DNA of 64,000 nucleotides from Xanthostigma xanthostigma (GCA_963575645.1 OY754465.1:46278401-46342400), one strand, 5' to 3'. Numbered from the stretch's first letter, positions 33,184 through 44,821 are shown. Notes: a model not told the origin generated them from the sequence alone. Translations and numbers: made by a program.

Positions 33184-35635
33184 TTTATCTCGATATTCGT
33201 GGAAGTCAGAAAAAGTTCCCGGCTTGGTGCACTATCGTGTGAAGTCAGGAGTCGTATTACTTGGGTGGTTGTTTAACGGCTTATATACCGGTAACATATA
33301 ACACAGGCGCGGAAGAAAAGGAGTACCGGTCTGCTTCGACAATACGTTACGCATTATTATTATTTTTATATTTTTAAGATTGTTTTTCACTTTTTTGCTC
33401 ATTTTGCTATAAAAAGTTTTTTTTGAGTTTTTTTAAATTTTAATTTTTAGTAATAAGTACTACTTAACTGTTATTTTGTGACTGTAAAGCTGTAGTTATG
33501 TTTTGTTCTTTTTTCACCAAGATTTAATAGGTATACAGGTTTCTTTTCCGGATTCGTCCCTCACCGCGCACTTTAAGCACTACACCGCATTTCCCACAAT
33601 ATCCCGAGTTACGCGAATTCGTTTTATGCAATAATTGTCTGTTTCATCTGTCGCGTCACTTCGAGATATTACTGTATATTCAATATTATTCATTTATGAT
33701 CTGTAATCATTCCACGGTCATCAGTAACCGGTTATTTGCAAATAATAATCGCTATTATAACCGTTATCAAAAAAATGAGAGGCTGTAGATGTTCTTGATT
33801 ATTTAGAGACACCAGTGAAAAGTCGAAATCTTCTGTTGAGTTAAAGCCATTCAAAAATTGCAGCTCGGTGTCGTATGACGTATGAGCAGGTGCTTTTTTT
33901 CGTCTCGCACAAAACTCGGCGTCGACTGTGAAAAACGGATATTGCATTTCCAATCTCTCGGCAACAATCGCCTCGCTTCTAACTCGACACTTTATCTACG
34001 TATGGTGTGAATGTGTTAGTGCAAGAAGGGTGTCCATAATGCAGTAGAATACGCTAAAGCTGCGGTCACACGCATGGCAAGCCTAACCCAATAGTCATCT
34101 TGCTTTCATTGTTTGTCTCCGCTTACTCCAATGAAGCACCAACAGCGTATATGTTGACTACACACTAATCTAGCCTTGCTCGATGTTCCTTGGCGAATAT
34201 TTGCTTTCAAAACCGAGATACCGCTCAATTATTTTGCAGTATTGATTAGCAGTATAATTACTTTATTACTTTATAATTACTTTTAATAACCATTTTATCA
34301 AACCCTCAACCATGAAGATTTTGATTAGAATTAATTACAAAGAAACAAATATACTGAACGTAAAGTTAAATAAAACCGTTTAAAAATGCAAATTACATAT
34401 TGTTTTTCTATTTCAGATTCAAAATGGTTAGTTGCAATAGTAACACTAAATGCAAATTATGTTTATAGAGATAATACTTTTTGCGTTATTTGATTAAAAT
34501 ATCTTCGACGAATGTGTGTCCAGGACTCATTGGAGCATTGTCAAACAAGACGACTCTTTTGATTCGAGTTGAAACCTGATCGACTAATTCTCTAATTTTG
34601 TAACATTCGACGATCGTTGCCACTCGTTATTGGAAGATATTGGGCCAGGATTTTTGATATTGGGCCTTCATGCCACTTAAACAAACGCTATGTTCGTCGT
34701 ATGCAGCTTTAAGTTACCAGCTATGACTATTCTAGTAACTAGTAAATGTAAGGTAGATGTCGCCATAAACAAAAGTCATGTTATAATCCAACGCATATAC
34801 ACATGTTCGCGCTGACATCGAACGAAATTCTAGTGACAGTAGTAACTAAATTAAACGTAACACGTAGTACCATGAGCAGCGCCGAGCGTCACGGAATTTG
34901 CACGATTTTACTCCCATCCAAAAGCGCTAGTAAATGTTTCGCATTAAAGCATCGCTTGGATATAATTTTGAAATAAATCGAACAGAACATGCAAAATACA
35001 CGCACTACGGCTTGGTAATTTTATTATCTCAATGTTGTCAGTTCCTGTTGAATGCCCACTGTGGCAGTTTACACCGCAGCCCAAAACACGTGACTGTGAA
35101 TACACATTTCAGGATTTAGCAAAGTGTTTTCACTGACTGACATCTCTCCGGAGAGTCATCTGACAGCTAGGACTGACCTTAGTTTGTTTGCAAAGCAGAT
35201 AATAAAAGTTTTGAAGTTTTTAATTAATTTCAAAGCAAATATGTACTCTATAATTATGTTTGTTTATTAATGTATCAAACATCAAACTTACCAAATCTAC
35301 TATCAGATCATATTTTAAATAAAATTTAGTTTTTATCTTAGAATTAAAATTTTGCAGAAATCAATTAGGTACATAGCATTAATTAATACCGTTTATTCTG
35401 CCAAAAATGACTTTTTTTGATAATATGCTATACGATAATACAAAAAATATGTACATAATTACCTACACCTACATTGGATCCGTATTTCTATCATCCGATT
35501 CGATTATTTTCTCTAATAGCGTCCGTCGTGAGTGTTTACACTCTAATTCCGATCGGAAGCAGTTGAAGTTGTGTTGTGGGGATACCATGAGTGACTCTGA
35601 CAACGATTTTTTGTATTTACTTCTTGTTAGTCCTT
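33184..35635. other. gene-free DNA with possible element fragments
   Basis: Just after the SINE, 33185-33370 closes with a similar phrase (tacgttacgcattattatta), so a second SINE-like 3' end may be present. A 'gcggtcacacgcatggcaag' phrase at about 34053 may be a TIR remnant. No exon is supported. Confidence 0.4.
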
Positions 35636-35731
35636 TATTACACTAGACCGCCAGGCGGCGCAATCACCCGCGACACCGGTGACGCTGCTCGTCACTGGAC
35701 ATTGATTGTTATAGAGCCTATTAGATTAGGC

Positions 35732-36066
35732 CCAGTGGTTTCCAGACTTGATGTTACTACGCCTCCCTTAAAAATATTTAATCATTTGGCGCCCCCCTGA
35801 AGATTTCATAAAATAAAAACACAAACATTTTTACTCTTATAAAATTTATTCATACAAACTAATGAAAAACGATATTTTATTATTGTTTTTAATGAGATGG
35901 ATGTGCTTGTCTATTAGCACAAAGTTTATCAATTCTTGGTGTTTGTACTCGTAGCTCTTTTTTAGCAATAATTTGGAAAATTGTCCACTGTGACTAATTT
36001 TCGCGGCTCCCTTTAGACTACTCTGCACCTCCCTAGGGAGGCGCGCTCCCAGTTTGGAAAACGCTG
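35732..36066. mobile_element. nested hAT-like MITE
   Basis: The left end cagtggtttccagacttgat and right end (reverse strand) cagcgttttccaaactggga match the familiar hAT end CAGTGGTTCCCAAACT. The flanks gattaggc (35724-35731) and gattaggg (36067-36074) are an 8-bp duplication with one change. Non-coding, about 335 bp, inserted in the larger TIR element. Confidence 0.8.
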
Positions 36067-36172
36067 GATTAGGGCAACCGGTAGAGTCGCCATAAACTGG
36101 CTACGTTGGTAGTCACGGGTGGCGGAGAGTCATTGTATCATATCGAGTCTATTACACTGGACTGCCAGGAGG

Positions 36173-36397
36173 TCACCACTCGGTTCGAAATGCATTACTG
36201 TAAGATTCAGAGCTGGTGTCCCAAATTGCGGGTTGTTGTTCAACTACGCAAATTAAATCTTTGGTTTTCACTTCTGTGTCCAATAACTTCTGGCATTCCT
36301 TCAGGGTTTCTTCATGCTTCTTGCTTTTCTTTATTGTAGTGTCTACACTTTCATTTCCACTCCTTTCCACAGTGACAATCTGCAGTTCATAAGACAT
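36173..36397 (-). pseudogene. MADF-domain protein, N-terminal fragment
   Basis: From the Met at 36397 the frame gives a 74-residue peptide: a charged stretch rich in Lys and Glu, then KDLICVVEQQPAIWDTSSES, which fits the start of a MADF (Myb/SANT-like) DNA-binding domain, whose consensus opening is LI-LV---P-LWD-S---Y. Only the first ~20 residues of the ~85-residue domain are present. The frame stops at a TGA at 36173-36175 inside a transposon end-like unit. A longer start at 36448 would add 17 hydrophobic residues and looks less natural. It may be the accessory protein of the surrounding DNA transposon, cut by internal deletion. A first exon of a host MADF gene is the alternative. Confidence 0.5.
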
Positions 36398-36573
36398 ACT
36401 GAAGTACACAATTCGCATAAATAAAACAGTGCGCAGAAAAAAGTGCAAGGAAAACTGAAAACAGGCTGCTCGGCTAGCGTGAACAATGAATGATTGGCTG
36501 TCATGTGCGTGTCGCCGACAATGTCACCGGTAGTGCAGCTTGTTGCGCCACCTAGCGGCCTAGTCTAATAGGG

Positions 36574-38153
36574 TTTTTAGAGAAGAATGTTTTCTTTATT
36601 AAGAATTGTAGAAAGTTTAATAAAAATGGCTTATTGCCAAGATAAATTCAAGGACTACCTCCGTTTGACTATATTCAACAACTCTGGTCTCTGTCAATTT
36701 TCTTCGTTATTTGTGGTGTAGGAATGAGAAATTGGAATAGAAACAAACGTTTCAACGAAACTCGTCGGTCCGTCAACAGCCGTCATCGTTTCTTGTCGTA
36801 TCGGCTTTTCCTTTTCTCAATATAGGCAACTACATTACAATTCTGGTGTTTGCTTTTCTTTCGATGTCGACCGAAGTCGGATCGGCAGAAATACGAATCC
36901 AATGTAGGTGCAGCCTTACATACGTGGTAACTTTAAAAGAAGTAATCATATTTATCAGTAGTTAAATATCATTTTGACGTATTTATTTGCATTTTTTAGG
37001 TTTCTGTACCCAAAGGATGAAACTCTGTTGTTTACGCTATTTTGTCTTTCTGTCCGTCACAGATTTTTTTTATAAAAATTATTTTCGGTGGGAATTACAT
37101 TATAATTATAAGTTGCATCAAAATTGAGTGGTTTCTGAGATAACCGACTTAGAAGCGCCTCTGTGTATAAACAAAGTTATTACTTATCCAATTTTTTATT
37201 CATAAATCTTGGAGTTACCTACTTCTTCCTTCACATCAAACCCTAAATTCACTTTAAAGATTAGGTACTTAAGATTTTCAATATTTTTTCTTATAACTCT
37301 CGTTAAACTTTTTACTTTTAATTAATTAAAAGTAATGCTTGCGAATAGCACTTAGAAGTACTTGAAACTCTCAACAAGCCAGCCAAAAAGTACCCATGTA
37401 AACGTAGCCAATTTAGTTCATTTTATACTTCAATAAAATCAAAGTATGCGAACTATTCTTATAATATATTTACAGAATAAAATGCCTTCTTCAGTTGTTC
37501 TGAAATTTTTCTTTACTACTTTTTATAAAGTAAGTACATAAAAATTCACTTAACTAAAAAGTTTCGAAGTTTACATTTTTGTTATATGAATATATTACAA
37601 TGTACATATACGAAAATATAGAATAATCGAATTTCGATAGTAGTACGTTGGTAACACGTTATACAGATGCGGTATAAGTTATGTTTGACATGAACTTAAC
37701 ATTCTCAACGAATTTTTGCCCTTATCTTTGGGTTTTAAATCAACGTATTGACACAAAACATTGGAAACTGCAGTACAAATCTCATAGGTACCTACGTTAA
37801 CTATTACAAACGATTTTTGAAGTCATACTTGTTTGGGCGCGTGAATTTTTACGATGCGCGGGCACTCTGTAAGATCAAATTTAACAGAATGAAGTTGCCA
37901 ACATAACATTAAAATTAACAGGATTAAGTTGCTGGCTAAACCATACGTCTTGAACATTTTGCTTATTATTTCGATTTTACCAAAATTTTGACTGTTGAAG
38001 CAGCAATCAAAAATGTAAACTTTGTGCATATGACTGATGTTAGGTGATGTTTTATTTCAATACGAAAAAAAAATGTTAGCATGCAATATAAAAATTTGTT
38101 TATAATCACGCTAAAGAAGTATTACTTCTAACGCGCGGTACATAGTTTTTTTT
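36574..38153. other. gene-free DNA with a Lepidoptera-type repeat fragment
   Basis: At about 36998-37070 the phrase ggtttctgtacccaaaggat ... tttctgtccgtc resembles the opening of the same common repeat found at 39801-40340. The remainder has no supported feature. Confidence 0.45.
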
Positions 38154-38705
38154 CAAATCTTTGATTAACGTCTGATAATAATAATAATAATAATAATAAT
38201 AAATTCCTTTAACTCCTAAGTGGAGCATAGGGTCTACGAAAATTTTAAATCTAATCCTATCTTTTGCTATATTTTTGACTTGAAGCCAGGTAGTTCCTTG
38301 TTCCATAACTTCTTTACGAACAGTTCTTCTCCACGATGTTTTTGCTCTCCCTCTTTTTCGGTATCCCTGTGGGTTCCAATCCAAGAAAGGCTCTCTTCGC
38401 TATGTCGTCATCTGTCTTTCGTAGCGTGTGTCCTATCCAATTCCATTTCCTACGTTTTATAGTTACACAGATTTGTTCAAGACATGCACGCTTCCAAAGC
38501 TCGTTGTTCGAGACGTGTTCATACCATTTCACCTTGAGGATTGCTCTAACACATTTGTTTATGAAGATTTGCAGTTTAGTTGTTATGGCTTTCGTCACTT
38601 TCCAAGTTTCAGGTCCATATAAAAGGACCAAACGTCTGATAATCTTCAATAATTAAAATTATCGACCAATTTGTCTGAAAAATCGGTCGATAATTTTATT
38701 TACAT
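38154..38705. mobile_element. MITE of the 'aatcagacgttaatcaaaga' family, split by a LINE
   Basis: The left part caaatctttgattaacgtct-gat (38154-38176) and the right part from 38641 (aatcttcaataattaaaatt, then the palindrome atcgaccaattt..aaatcggtcgat, ending near 38705) are contiguous in the relatives at 45661-45854 and 23018-23080. The intervening 450 bases are a LINE fragment. Confidence 0.8.
38175..38630 (-). pseudogene. 5'-truncated LINE (endonuclease-RT type), frameshifted
   Basis: Minus-strand translation gives the end of a reverse transcriptase polyprotein: LVLLYGPETWKVTKAI, ..INKCVRAILKVKWYEHVSNN.., ..RRKWNWIGHTLRKTDDDIAK.., then after a frameshift near 38390 WNPQGYRKRGRAKTSWRRTV ..GTTWLQVKNIAKDRIRFKIF. 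This is the common LLYGSETW ... RKWxWIGHTLRK ... WNPQGxRxRGRPKxTWRR carboxy-terminal region of many animal LINEs (RTE-like or a related clade). The 3' tail is an (ATT)n run, seen as AAT repeats at 38175-38202 on the plus strand. A 13-bp duplication AACGTCTGATAAT (38167-38179 and 38631-38643) flanks it, though its last bases overlap the tail. It is dead: truncated and frameshifted. Confidence 0.88.
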
Positions 38706-39314
38706 AAGTTTTTTCTTAAAAATGGTTTCAAGATACAAATAATATTTTTTAAAAGTGAGTAGGAACCTACTAATTTTTTCAACAAATCGTAATGGAACAT
38801 CTGTAATATAGTTTTATTGCCGAGTTTTTTGATATTTTGTATGACATCAAAGACGGAAAAACATGTTTTCCGGAATTTTTGTCTGTTTGTACGTGATGCT
38901 CGTCTTTTGTTGTACCGCTGTGTGTATTAGCTACTTTTTTTATCAAATCGTCATGTCGGTAGTTTTTTTGTTCCTTTGTTTTCATGTTTGCTTATAAGTT
39001 TTCGAAGTGTTAACTGATTTGAAAAATTTCGACACCATTTTGTCCAGAATGTTTTATCGGCCAGGTCGTTTCTAACTTAAAAAAAACTCGGGTCGCAGTG
39101 CCAAACCCTGCCGACAATATAGTGTATTTGCTTTTATAGGCAGTGTGGCTCTATTGTATGAACTTATTTTTGGACAAAATAAAAAAAATCACCCCTTAAT
39201 ACACCCCTTAAAACAACAATTTTTACTAAATTTTAATACTACATATCAATTCAACATCTGTACCAAATTATATACACCCTTCAGTATGTAAATCTACCTA
39301 TATCAGTAAACTTG

Positions 39315-39594
39315 TGTTTTCATAAAATTTGTAAGTCCGGTCCTGTCGGGCCGATGTTTTTAAAATTTTAGCAGCATATTTTAATAATTACTAAAGGGTT
39401 AAATTTCAAATTTGAAACGATTCCGAAATTTTTTTCGGTATTTTTGGGCCCGAAAAATTTTTTCAACCCCTAAATACCACCCTTAACGTGGCCCGATTGG
39501 GCCCATTTTAAATAGGCTTCGTGCGGTGATAGATTCCAACATGTGGCCCAAATTTCGTTTAAATCGATTAAGTCTGTCGAGAGTTATCGTGCTA

Positions 39595-39595
<1 letters not shown>
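39315..39595 (-). repeat. dispersed repeat 'aataactttcgaaagactt', copy 2
   Basis: The reverse complement follows 26510-26715 block by block (gaaatttgggccacatgttg, aagggtggt, ccaaaaataccgaaa, gacaggaccggacttacaaa). The wider region 39105-39800 carries tagtgtatttgc-type phrases near both ends (about 39120 and 39785), possibly its TIRs. Confidence 0.6.
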
Positions 39596-39598
<3 letters not shown>

Positions 39599-39651
<53 letters not shown>

Positions 39652-39670
39652 TATATATATATACATATAT
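39599..39670. repeat. (AT)n microsatellite
   Basis: An uninterrupted AT run of about 48 bases is followed by interrupted AT/ATAC units. It lies in the dispersed repeat, next to its conserved 'gagttatcgtgctaacac' edge. Confidence 0.95.
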
Positions 39671-39800
39671 AAACATACTTTTCCAAAAATGGTGCCAAAC
39701 TTCTTAGAAGGTTATGAAACGTCGAGAAATTTTGGTCCGACCCCTAGGTCCCGCCATCCGACCGACGCCAATAGTGTAAGTGCCTTATGGCAAATACACT

Positions 39801-40340
39801 AAAAAGAGTTTTTCAGAGTTTTGTACCTCAAAAGGAAAAAAGATACCGTTATAGGATTACTTCGTTGTCCGTCTGTCTGTTAAGAAACTTTCTCTCAGGA
39901 ACGCGTGTACGCATCAAGTTGAAATTAATATTAAATACTCAGGCCTGCATTCCCTTGGAGGTTAGAAAAAAATTAAACTTCTAAGTTAACGCAATCAAAA
40001 GATGCGCCGTTTTGACACTCGCAAAGGAATAAAAACGTATAGGGCAGTTCCCGTTGCCCTAGAATCATGAAATTTGCGTTATAGCACAAGTAAAGGGAAA
40101 AATCCGAAAACAAAAAAAAATATTTTTTGGAATTATAAACTTATTTGCAGTTGGTAAACGGAACGCGACCTATGTCGATGTATAATATACACCATGGAAC
40201 TGCATTTCTACACTAAGCGCAAGCGGGAAAAATCTTCGTGACTCGATTCTCGTGATGGATGAACTATTTACTTATACCTACAAGTTTGTACGGCACCCCC
40301 GGTGCGCGAGTCCGGCTCGTACTTGACCATTTTTTTTATG
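39801..40340 (+). repeat. Lepidoptera-type dispersed repeat, degraded
   Basis: It starts agagttttgtacctcaaaag-gaaaa, has ttgtccgtctgtctgtt, cctagaatcatgaaatttg in the middle and ends acggcacccccggtgcgcga-gtccgg. I recall this phrase order from a very abundant repeat in moth and butterfly genomes. Short frames in it (e.g. 39787 and 40259) are not genes. Confidence 0.6.
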
Positions 40341-40539
40341 TCATTAGCATTTGTAAACCGATTTTGATGATTCCTTTACTGTTTAATAGGGCATACCTTC
40401 AGGGTAATGTCACATCAATTTTATATAAATCGTTTTTAGTTTGGTATTTAAACATTAAGGAAGAAAGCGGTTTAACAAAGTGCAAATTTCGCTTTGCGAA
40501 GCCGCTAAAAAGTTAAAAATTAAAAAAAACTTTTTAATA

Positions 40540-40680
40540 GAAATTGAACCTCCATCAAAAAAAGCCGCCAAAAAGTGTATAAAAATAAAATTTTGAGGTC
40601 GACGCCAATTTAATGAACGTACGTAGGTACCTAAAAAGTTTGATTGATGCCAACCTCAAAATTTTATTATTTTACGTCAA
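40540..40680. repeat. diverged fold-back related to the 1459/4419 family
   Basis: Small arms 40583-40601 (aataaaattttgaggt) and 40652-40671 are reverse complements. The lead-in attgaacctccatcaaaaaa, agccgccaaaaagt parallels attgaaccgacttcaaaaaa, ggcactaaaaagt of the 4419 copy. Relationship inferred from that parallel. Confidence 0.5.
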
Positions 40681-41421
40681 CGTGTTTTTTTTTTAAGATT
40701 CAATATTTTTTAAAGTTTTTTATTATTGGTCATGATGACTCGAGGAGAAACAGATAAGGGGAAGAAAACAGAGTACATAAAACAGAAATGTTATAAGCCC
40801 GATAATGTCATGTACAAGTTGCATAACTTATTCCATTATGTCATTCCTGACGAAATTAATATTTCATCAGTATTAGAAGTCAGTTTACTGCAAAAACGCA
40901 TACAAATTGAATCACAATAATAAATATTTCATGCAAACATTTTTTAAATAGAAGTCCGCAACTTTTTTTCTGCGATTACAGTGTAGTGTTATATAATTAA
41001 ATTACAAGATGAAGATGGTTAAATTTATTTGTTCGTGTACCTCCTGCTGTTCTTTGACTCAATGACTTAACAATTATGATTGTAGTGGCAACGCTGGTAC
41101 AGGTAAGCGCAATGACTCTGTTCATTTTATATGATTTTAATGGCGTCAACTTGATACGTGCTGTGTATAATATATAGATATGGAGGTTGCAATTTAGCGC
41201 AGGTTGAATTCGCTTTATGTTTACTGCTTTGCAAATGATGCTGTAGAGCAAAGCATCCGCGCTGACGGGCCATCAACTGATAAGAACAATTATTACAAAT
41301 GTATGAACAGTTTGTCTCAAAATGTTACGTAATATTTCATGTTCTGACATAATATTACTGGTGAAATTTTATTTAGTCATGACGTATTTTTTCACAATAA
41401 TAACCTGATAGTGCGATAGAG

Positions 41422-42416
41422 TAACGGTGACAGAAATGGTCAAGGAACACTTGGTGGCAGAAACGCTCTCTTTCGTGTAGTCTGAGTCCCCCTCCACAAA
41501 TCCGTTTAGTGGAGTAGGGGCCTAGCACGTTTGCGATACGACGCGGGGGGACTTTAAAAAAAACGGCATATTTCAAAATTTCTTTACTATAAATGGCAGA
41601 AAATGACCGAAAGGCATCTGGGGGGACCTCCTAATTGCAGAAAAAATATTTTCAGCCAATTTACCCCCTGCGGAGACTGTCGGTATAATAAATAGATGCA
41701 AAGTAAATAAATTTTAAAAAAAAGCTCAGTGAGTGAAACCGAGCTCAGATGGTTCGTCTTCTTGTAGAGAATCCCGAGGTACAGTTTTCTGCCAAAATCG
41801 GCCTTGTAAACGCGTCATATTTGTGGAAAGTTTAACATGGTATTCAGGTAAAGCATTAATGACAAGTACATTAAATTGGCAGATTGTGATCTGGCAGTGA
41901 CAAAATTGTCAAATAATATTTTTTTCAAATTTTTTGGGTATAAATAGAAAGCGTGGTAAGAATTTCTGCCACCGAGCGAGGCCTTTGCGAATTTTTGCTT
42001 GTGCAAATTTTGAAAAATCGTCGAAAGAAAGTGAAGTCAATTGGAGCCCCGAAAACTTTTTTCTCGTATTCCAGGCCACCCAATCAACCATTCCGTCAAG
42101 TTTCAACTTCAAATTCATTTTTTTTTTAATTTTTTGACCTTTTTTCGATTTTTTGAAAGGATTTTGAAAGTCTTTGCAGGGAGTAAATTTGCAGAAAATA
42201 TTTTTTTTGCAATTAGGAGGTCCCCCTAGATGCCTTTCAGTCATTTTCTACCATTTAGTAGAGGAACTTTGAATTTTGCCGTTTTTTTAAGTGCCCCAGC
42301 GTCGTACCGCAACGCGCTAGACCCCTACTCCACTAAGCGGATTCTCAGAGGAGTCAGACTACACGAAAGAGATCGTTTCTGCCACCAAGTGTTCCTTAAC
42401 CATTTCTGTCACCGTC
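41422..42416. mobile_element. 1-kb fold-back element with ~260-bp TIRs
   Basis: The left arm 41422-41683 (taacggtgacagaaatggtc, aaggaacacttggtggcaga, cactaaacgg-like block, ggcatctggggggacctcct) is mirrored by 42160-42416 at about 85% by eye. The 475-base middle has no transposase-like frame. The frames at 41373, 41909, 41934, 42041 and 42230 are by-products of this symmetric sequence. No target duplication was recognised. Confidence 0.85.
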
Positions 42417-42491
42417 CCCTAACTATGAGCTCAGTATGAATAAGTTTAATAATTTTTTTATCATTTTATGTGGGTTTGACTTAATTATTAA

Positions 42492-42724
42492 CAGTAGGAT
42501 AACTACAGTTTGCTACAATTGTTAAGCACCATCTACTGTTACAATGCAATATAAAAAAAACAAACAAATACTGTGAGCATTGGAATGCAAAGCAGAATTT
42601 TTCCACTATCGCGGCGGCATGAGTTCAATTTCTCAACAGTGACATAATATTAATGTTTCTCACATTTAAAGTAGATTTGTATTGTATCAATGGGTGTTTC
42701 TTAACAACTGTATCTATCCTACTG
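42492..42724. mobile_element. TTAA-flanked MITE (piggyBac-like target), 233 bp
   Basis: TTAA lies immediately outside both ends (42488-42491, 42725-42728). The TIRs are CAGTAGGATAACTACAGTT on the left and, on the reverse strand, CAGTAGGATAGATACAGTT on the right. TTAA duplication is the piggyBac hallmark, although the terminal bases are not the usual CCC. Non-coding. Confidence 0.7.
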
Positions 42725-42728
42725 TTAA

Positions 42729-44348
42729 TAATTTAGTCTTACGAGCTATAGTTCTGTTGTGAACATTTAGTGATAATCTAATTATATATTGTTTTTATTT
42801 ATCCACATTAGTTTGTTCATGCATGATGCATTTTAATTCGCGTGTTGATTTTGGTTGTGACGGGAATCGTCTCTTAACTCGAGCGTAGCCAGATACGCTA
42901 TATTTCCGTGGTATCAAATATAGTAAAAAAGACTCAGACAGATAAAAATGATGAAACTACGTATTCCCGTCTAGGTATCATAAAACCCCTGGAAGATAAC
43001 GAAACTACAAAAAGAGGTCCTGTTAGTATTTTTGTTTTAAACACAGTCGTAAATTTGGTTAGGTCAAAGATCGATAATTATAACTATAAAAAATTGTTTT
43101 GAACCAAGAGGAAATGTTTAAACGTCAAACGCACGATGCATGCAATATTTATAGATTGAGTTTGATGGCAAAGAGGAATTAGGTTCATTAATTAATATAG
43201 TATATGTACCTTACTAATCTACAAGGTTATGCCATCTATAAAATATGATCATATCAAGTTTGCCTTGATATTAGATATCAGTTTTCATAAACACAGTATA
43301 TTATTTAAAGAAAATCAGACAGAATCATGTTTATTGATATGTGAATGGATTTATTTTTTTGTCAATATACGAAATCAATAATATTACTGTTTTTACCTAA
43401 CTACATACCTAGTCCAATCAATGAATAGCTCAAAAGGGGGTGTAGAGTGCGTGAGCAGAGACCTAAGCGATTCCTTCAGAAACTTGTTCAGGGTGCTTAG
43501 GGAGTAAACATACCCAAAGTCTTGACGTTTCAAAGGTGAGTCGGAGGGAGGGGAGCACCAAGAAGGTACCACTTTTGCAGTTTTAGCTTAGGTCTCAAAA
43601 ACGGTACGTTGCATGGCAAAACATTTTTATGCCAAATTAAAGCTCATAAAATTTTATGCAGCTCTTGTTCAATACACTTTTTTCAAATTCTCAACCGTTT
43701 TTGAGCTAAACGCTCCAGAAAAGTGAAAGTTTTCGAAAAAAAAACTTTTACCTCATATTTTTCATCAAACATTCCTTCATGTCCTCTAAACTATTCATCT
43801 AAGAAAGAAATTTATTAAGAGGGAGTTGTAGAGAATTCAATTACCTTCAAGAATATATATACTTTAACATATTCAGTGGGTTGCGTATAAACTTGAGAAA
43901 ATAAACAAGAAAATTGTTTGATAAATCCTTTTAAAATTAACATCTGTAACTTACGCGTAGTTGTGTTATTGACGGAATAAATTATTTTATTTAGCAGAAA
44001 AAAGTTGCTGAAATAAATATTGAAAATATCAAAACTGTTACAAATGAAAAATTGCGGAGTTAAAGACAATAACAGAAAATATGTCGCGCCAACGAAAAAC
44101 TAAAATAGAATTGAATCAAATGGTAAACACAAACTGCTTAGTTAAATAAATCAGTGTTAAGATTGGAATCCGTAAGAAACGAGAAAATTGAAAAGACCGA
44201 AACACATGTGAAGGAATAGAAGAAAATACAAAGCAATAGAATGAAATAAAAAAGTCAGCGTCAAATAAAATCAGATTTAAAGTTTCAGTGGGAGCCCTAT
44301 GCTCCACGCAGAAGTAAAAGGAAGCATATTATATAAAAGACTGCAATA
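42729..44348. other. gene-free DNA
   Basis: A stretch at about 43434-43800 is less AT-rich (ggtgtagagtgcgtgagcag; ggtctcaaaaacggtacg) and may be a repeat fragment, but no second copy is in the window. Nothing else is supported. Confidence 0.45.
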
Positions 44349-44644
44349 CACTCAGGTGCAAAAAAACACGATTATCTTCAAATTTTCTATTGTTGCAAGC
44401 ATGATAACTTTTATATTTTTAGTCCGATTTTAGATTTTTTTTAGAGAACTGTAGGCACAATTATTAGTTTTAACGTCATGCCTGTACAAATTTTACGGGA
44501 AATTCAGTTTTAACTTTTTTTTTCAAGGATAATCGAAATGTTATTTTTTCACTAAAATTAGACTAAAAATCCAGGCAGAAACTGTATTTTACACTACACA
44601 CAACATAAATAAAGCTGATATAATTGTAAAAAATAATAATAGCA

Positions 44645-44725
44645 TCGATCGCCGGGATCAAACCTACGACCTTTAGGTTACGAGTGAAGTGTTTTACCTC
44701 GCCGCCATCTTATTTACCACTCTAC
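44645..44725 (-). other. tRNA-like module
   Basis: On the minus strand, atggcggcgaggtaaaaca can serve as an A box and gtaggtttgatcccggcg as a B box and T arm, with a cttca-ctcgtaa-cctaaag anticodon-like hairpin between them. The stems are imperfect, and it lies inside a TIR element, so it is not called as a tRNA gene. Confidence 0.5.
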
Positions 44726-44821
44726 AGTCGGCTTGTATAGTATATGGTATACGTCCATTGCGACAGTTTCGTCTAATTTTCAATTTCATGAATCAATATT
44801 ATATATAATGATTCTTTGTAA

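Larger units (their letters stand above)
35636..36573 (-). mobile_element. TIR element remnant with repeated ends and a MADF reading frame
   Basis: tattacactagaccgccagg-cggcgcaa at the left is mirrored by ttgcgccacctagcggccta-gtctaatagg at 36544-36573. Similar end-like units recur in the same orientation at about 35718 (split by a hAT insertion) and at 36148 (tattacactggactgccagg). Allowing for the inserted 335 bp, they are about 82-87 bases apart, a short tandem array of end sequences. A MADF N-terminal frame starts only about 150 bases inside the right end. This looks like an internally deleted DNA transposon. The superfamily is open; PIF/Harbinger is a candidate because those elements carry a Myb/MADF-type accessory protein. 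Confidence 0.6.

Noticed and set aside
33732-33953. 73-codon minus-strand frame with a hydrophobic C-terminus
   Set aside because: No recognised family, no partner exon, and the hydrophobic tail comes from an AT-rich stretch. Not supported.
38220-38656. Plus-strand frames over the LINE fragment
   Set aside because: The recognisable protein (WIGHTLRK, WNPQG) is on the minus strand. The plus-strand frames are its complement.
40726-40920. 64-codon plus-strand frame rich in Lys
   Set aside because: No family resemblance. It lies among repeat fragments and shows no promoter or splice context.
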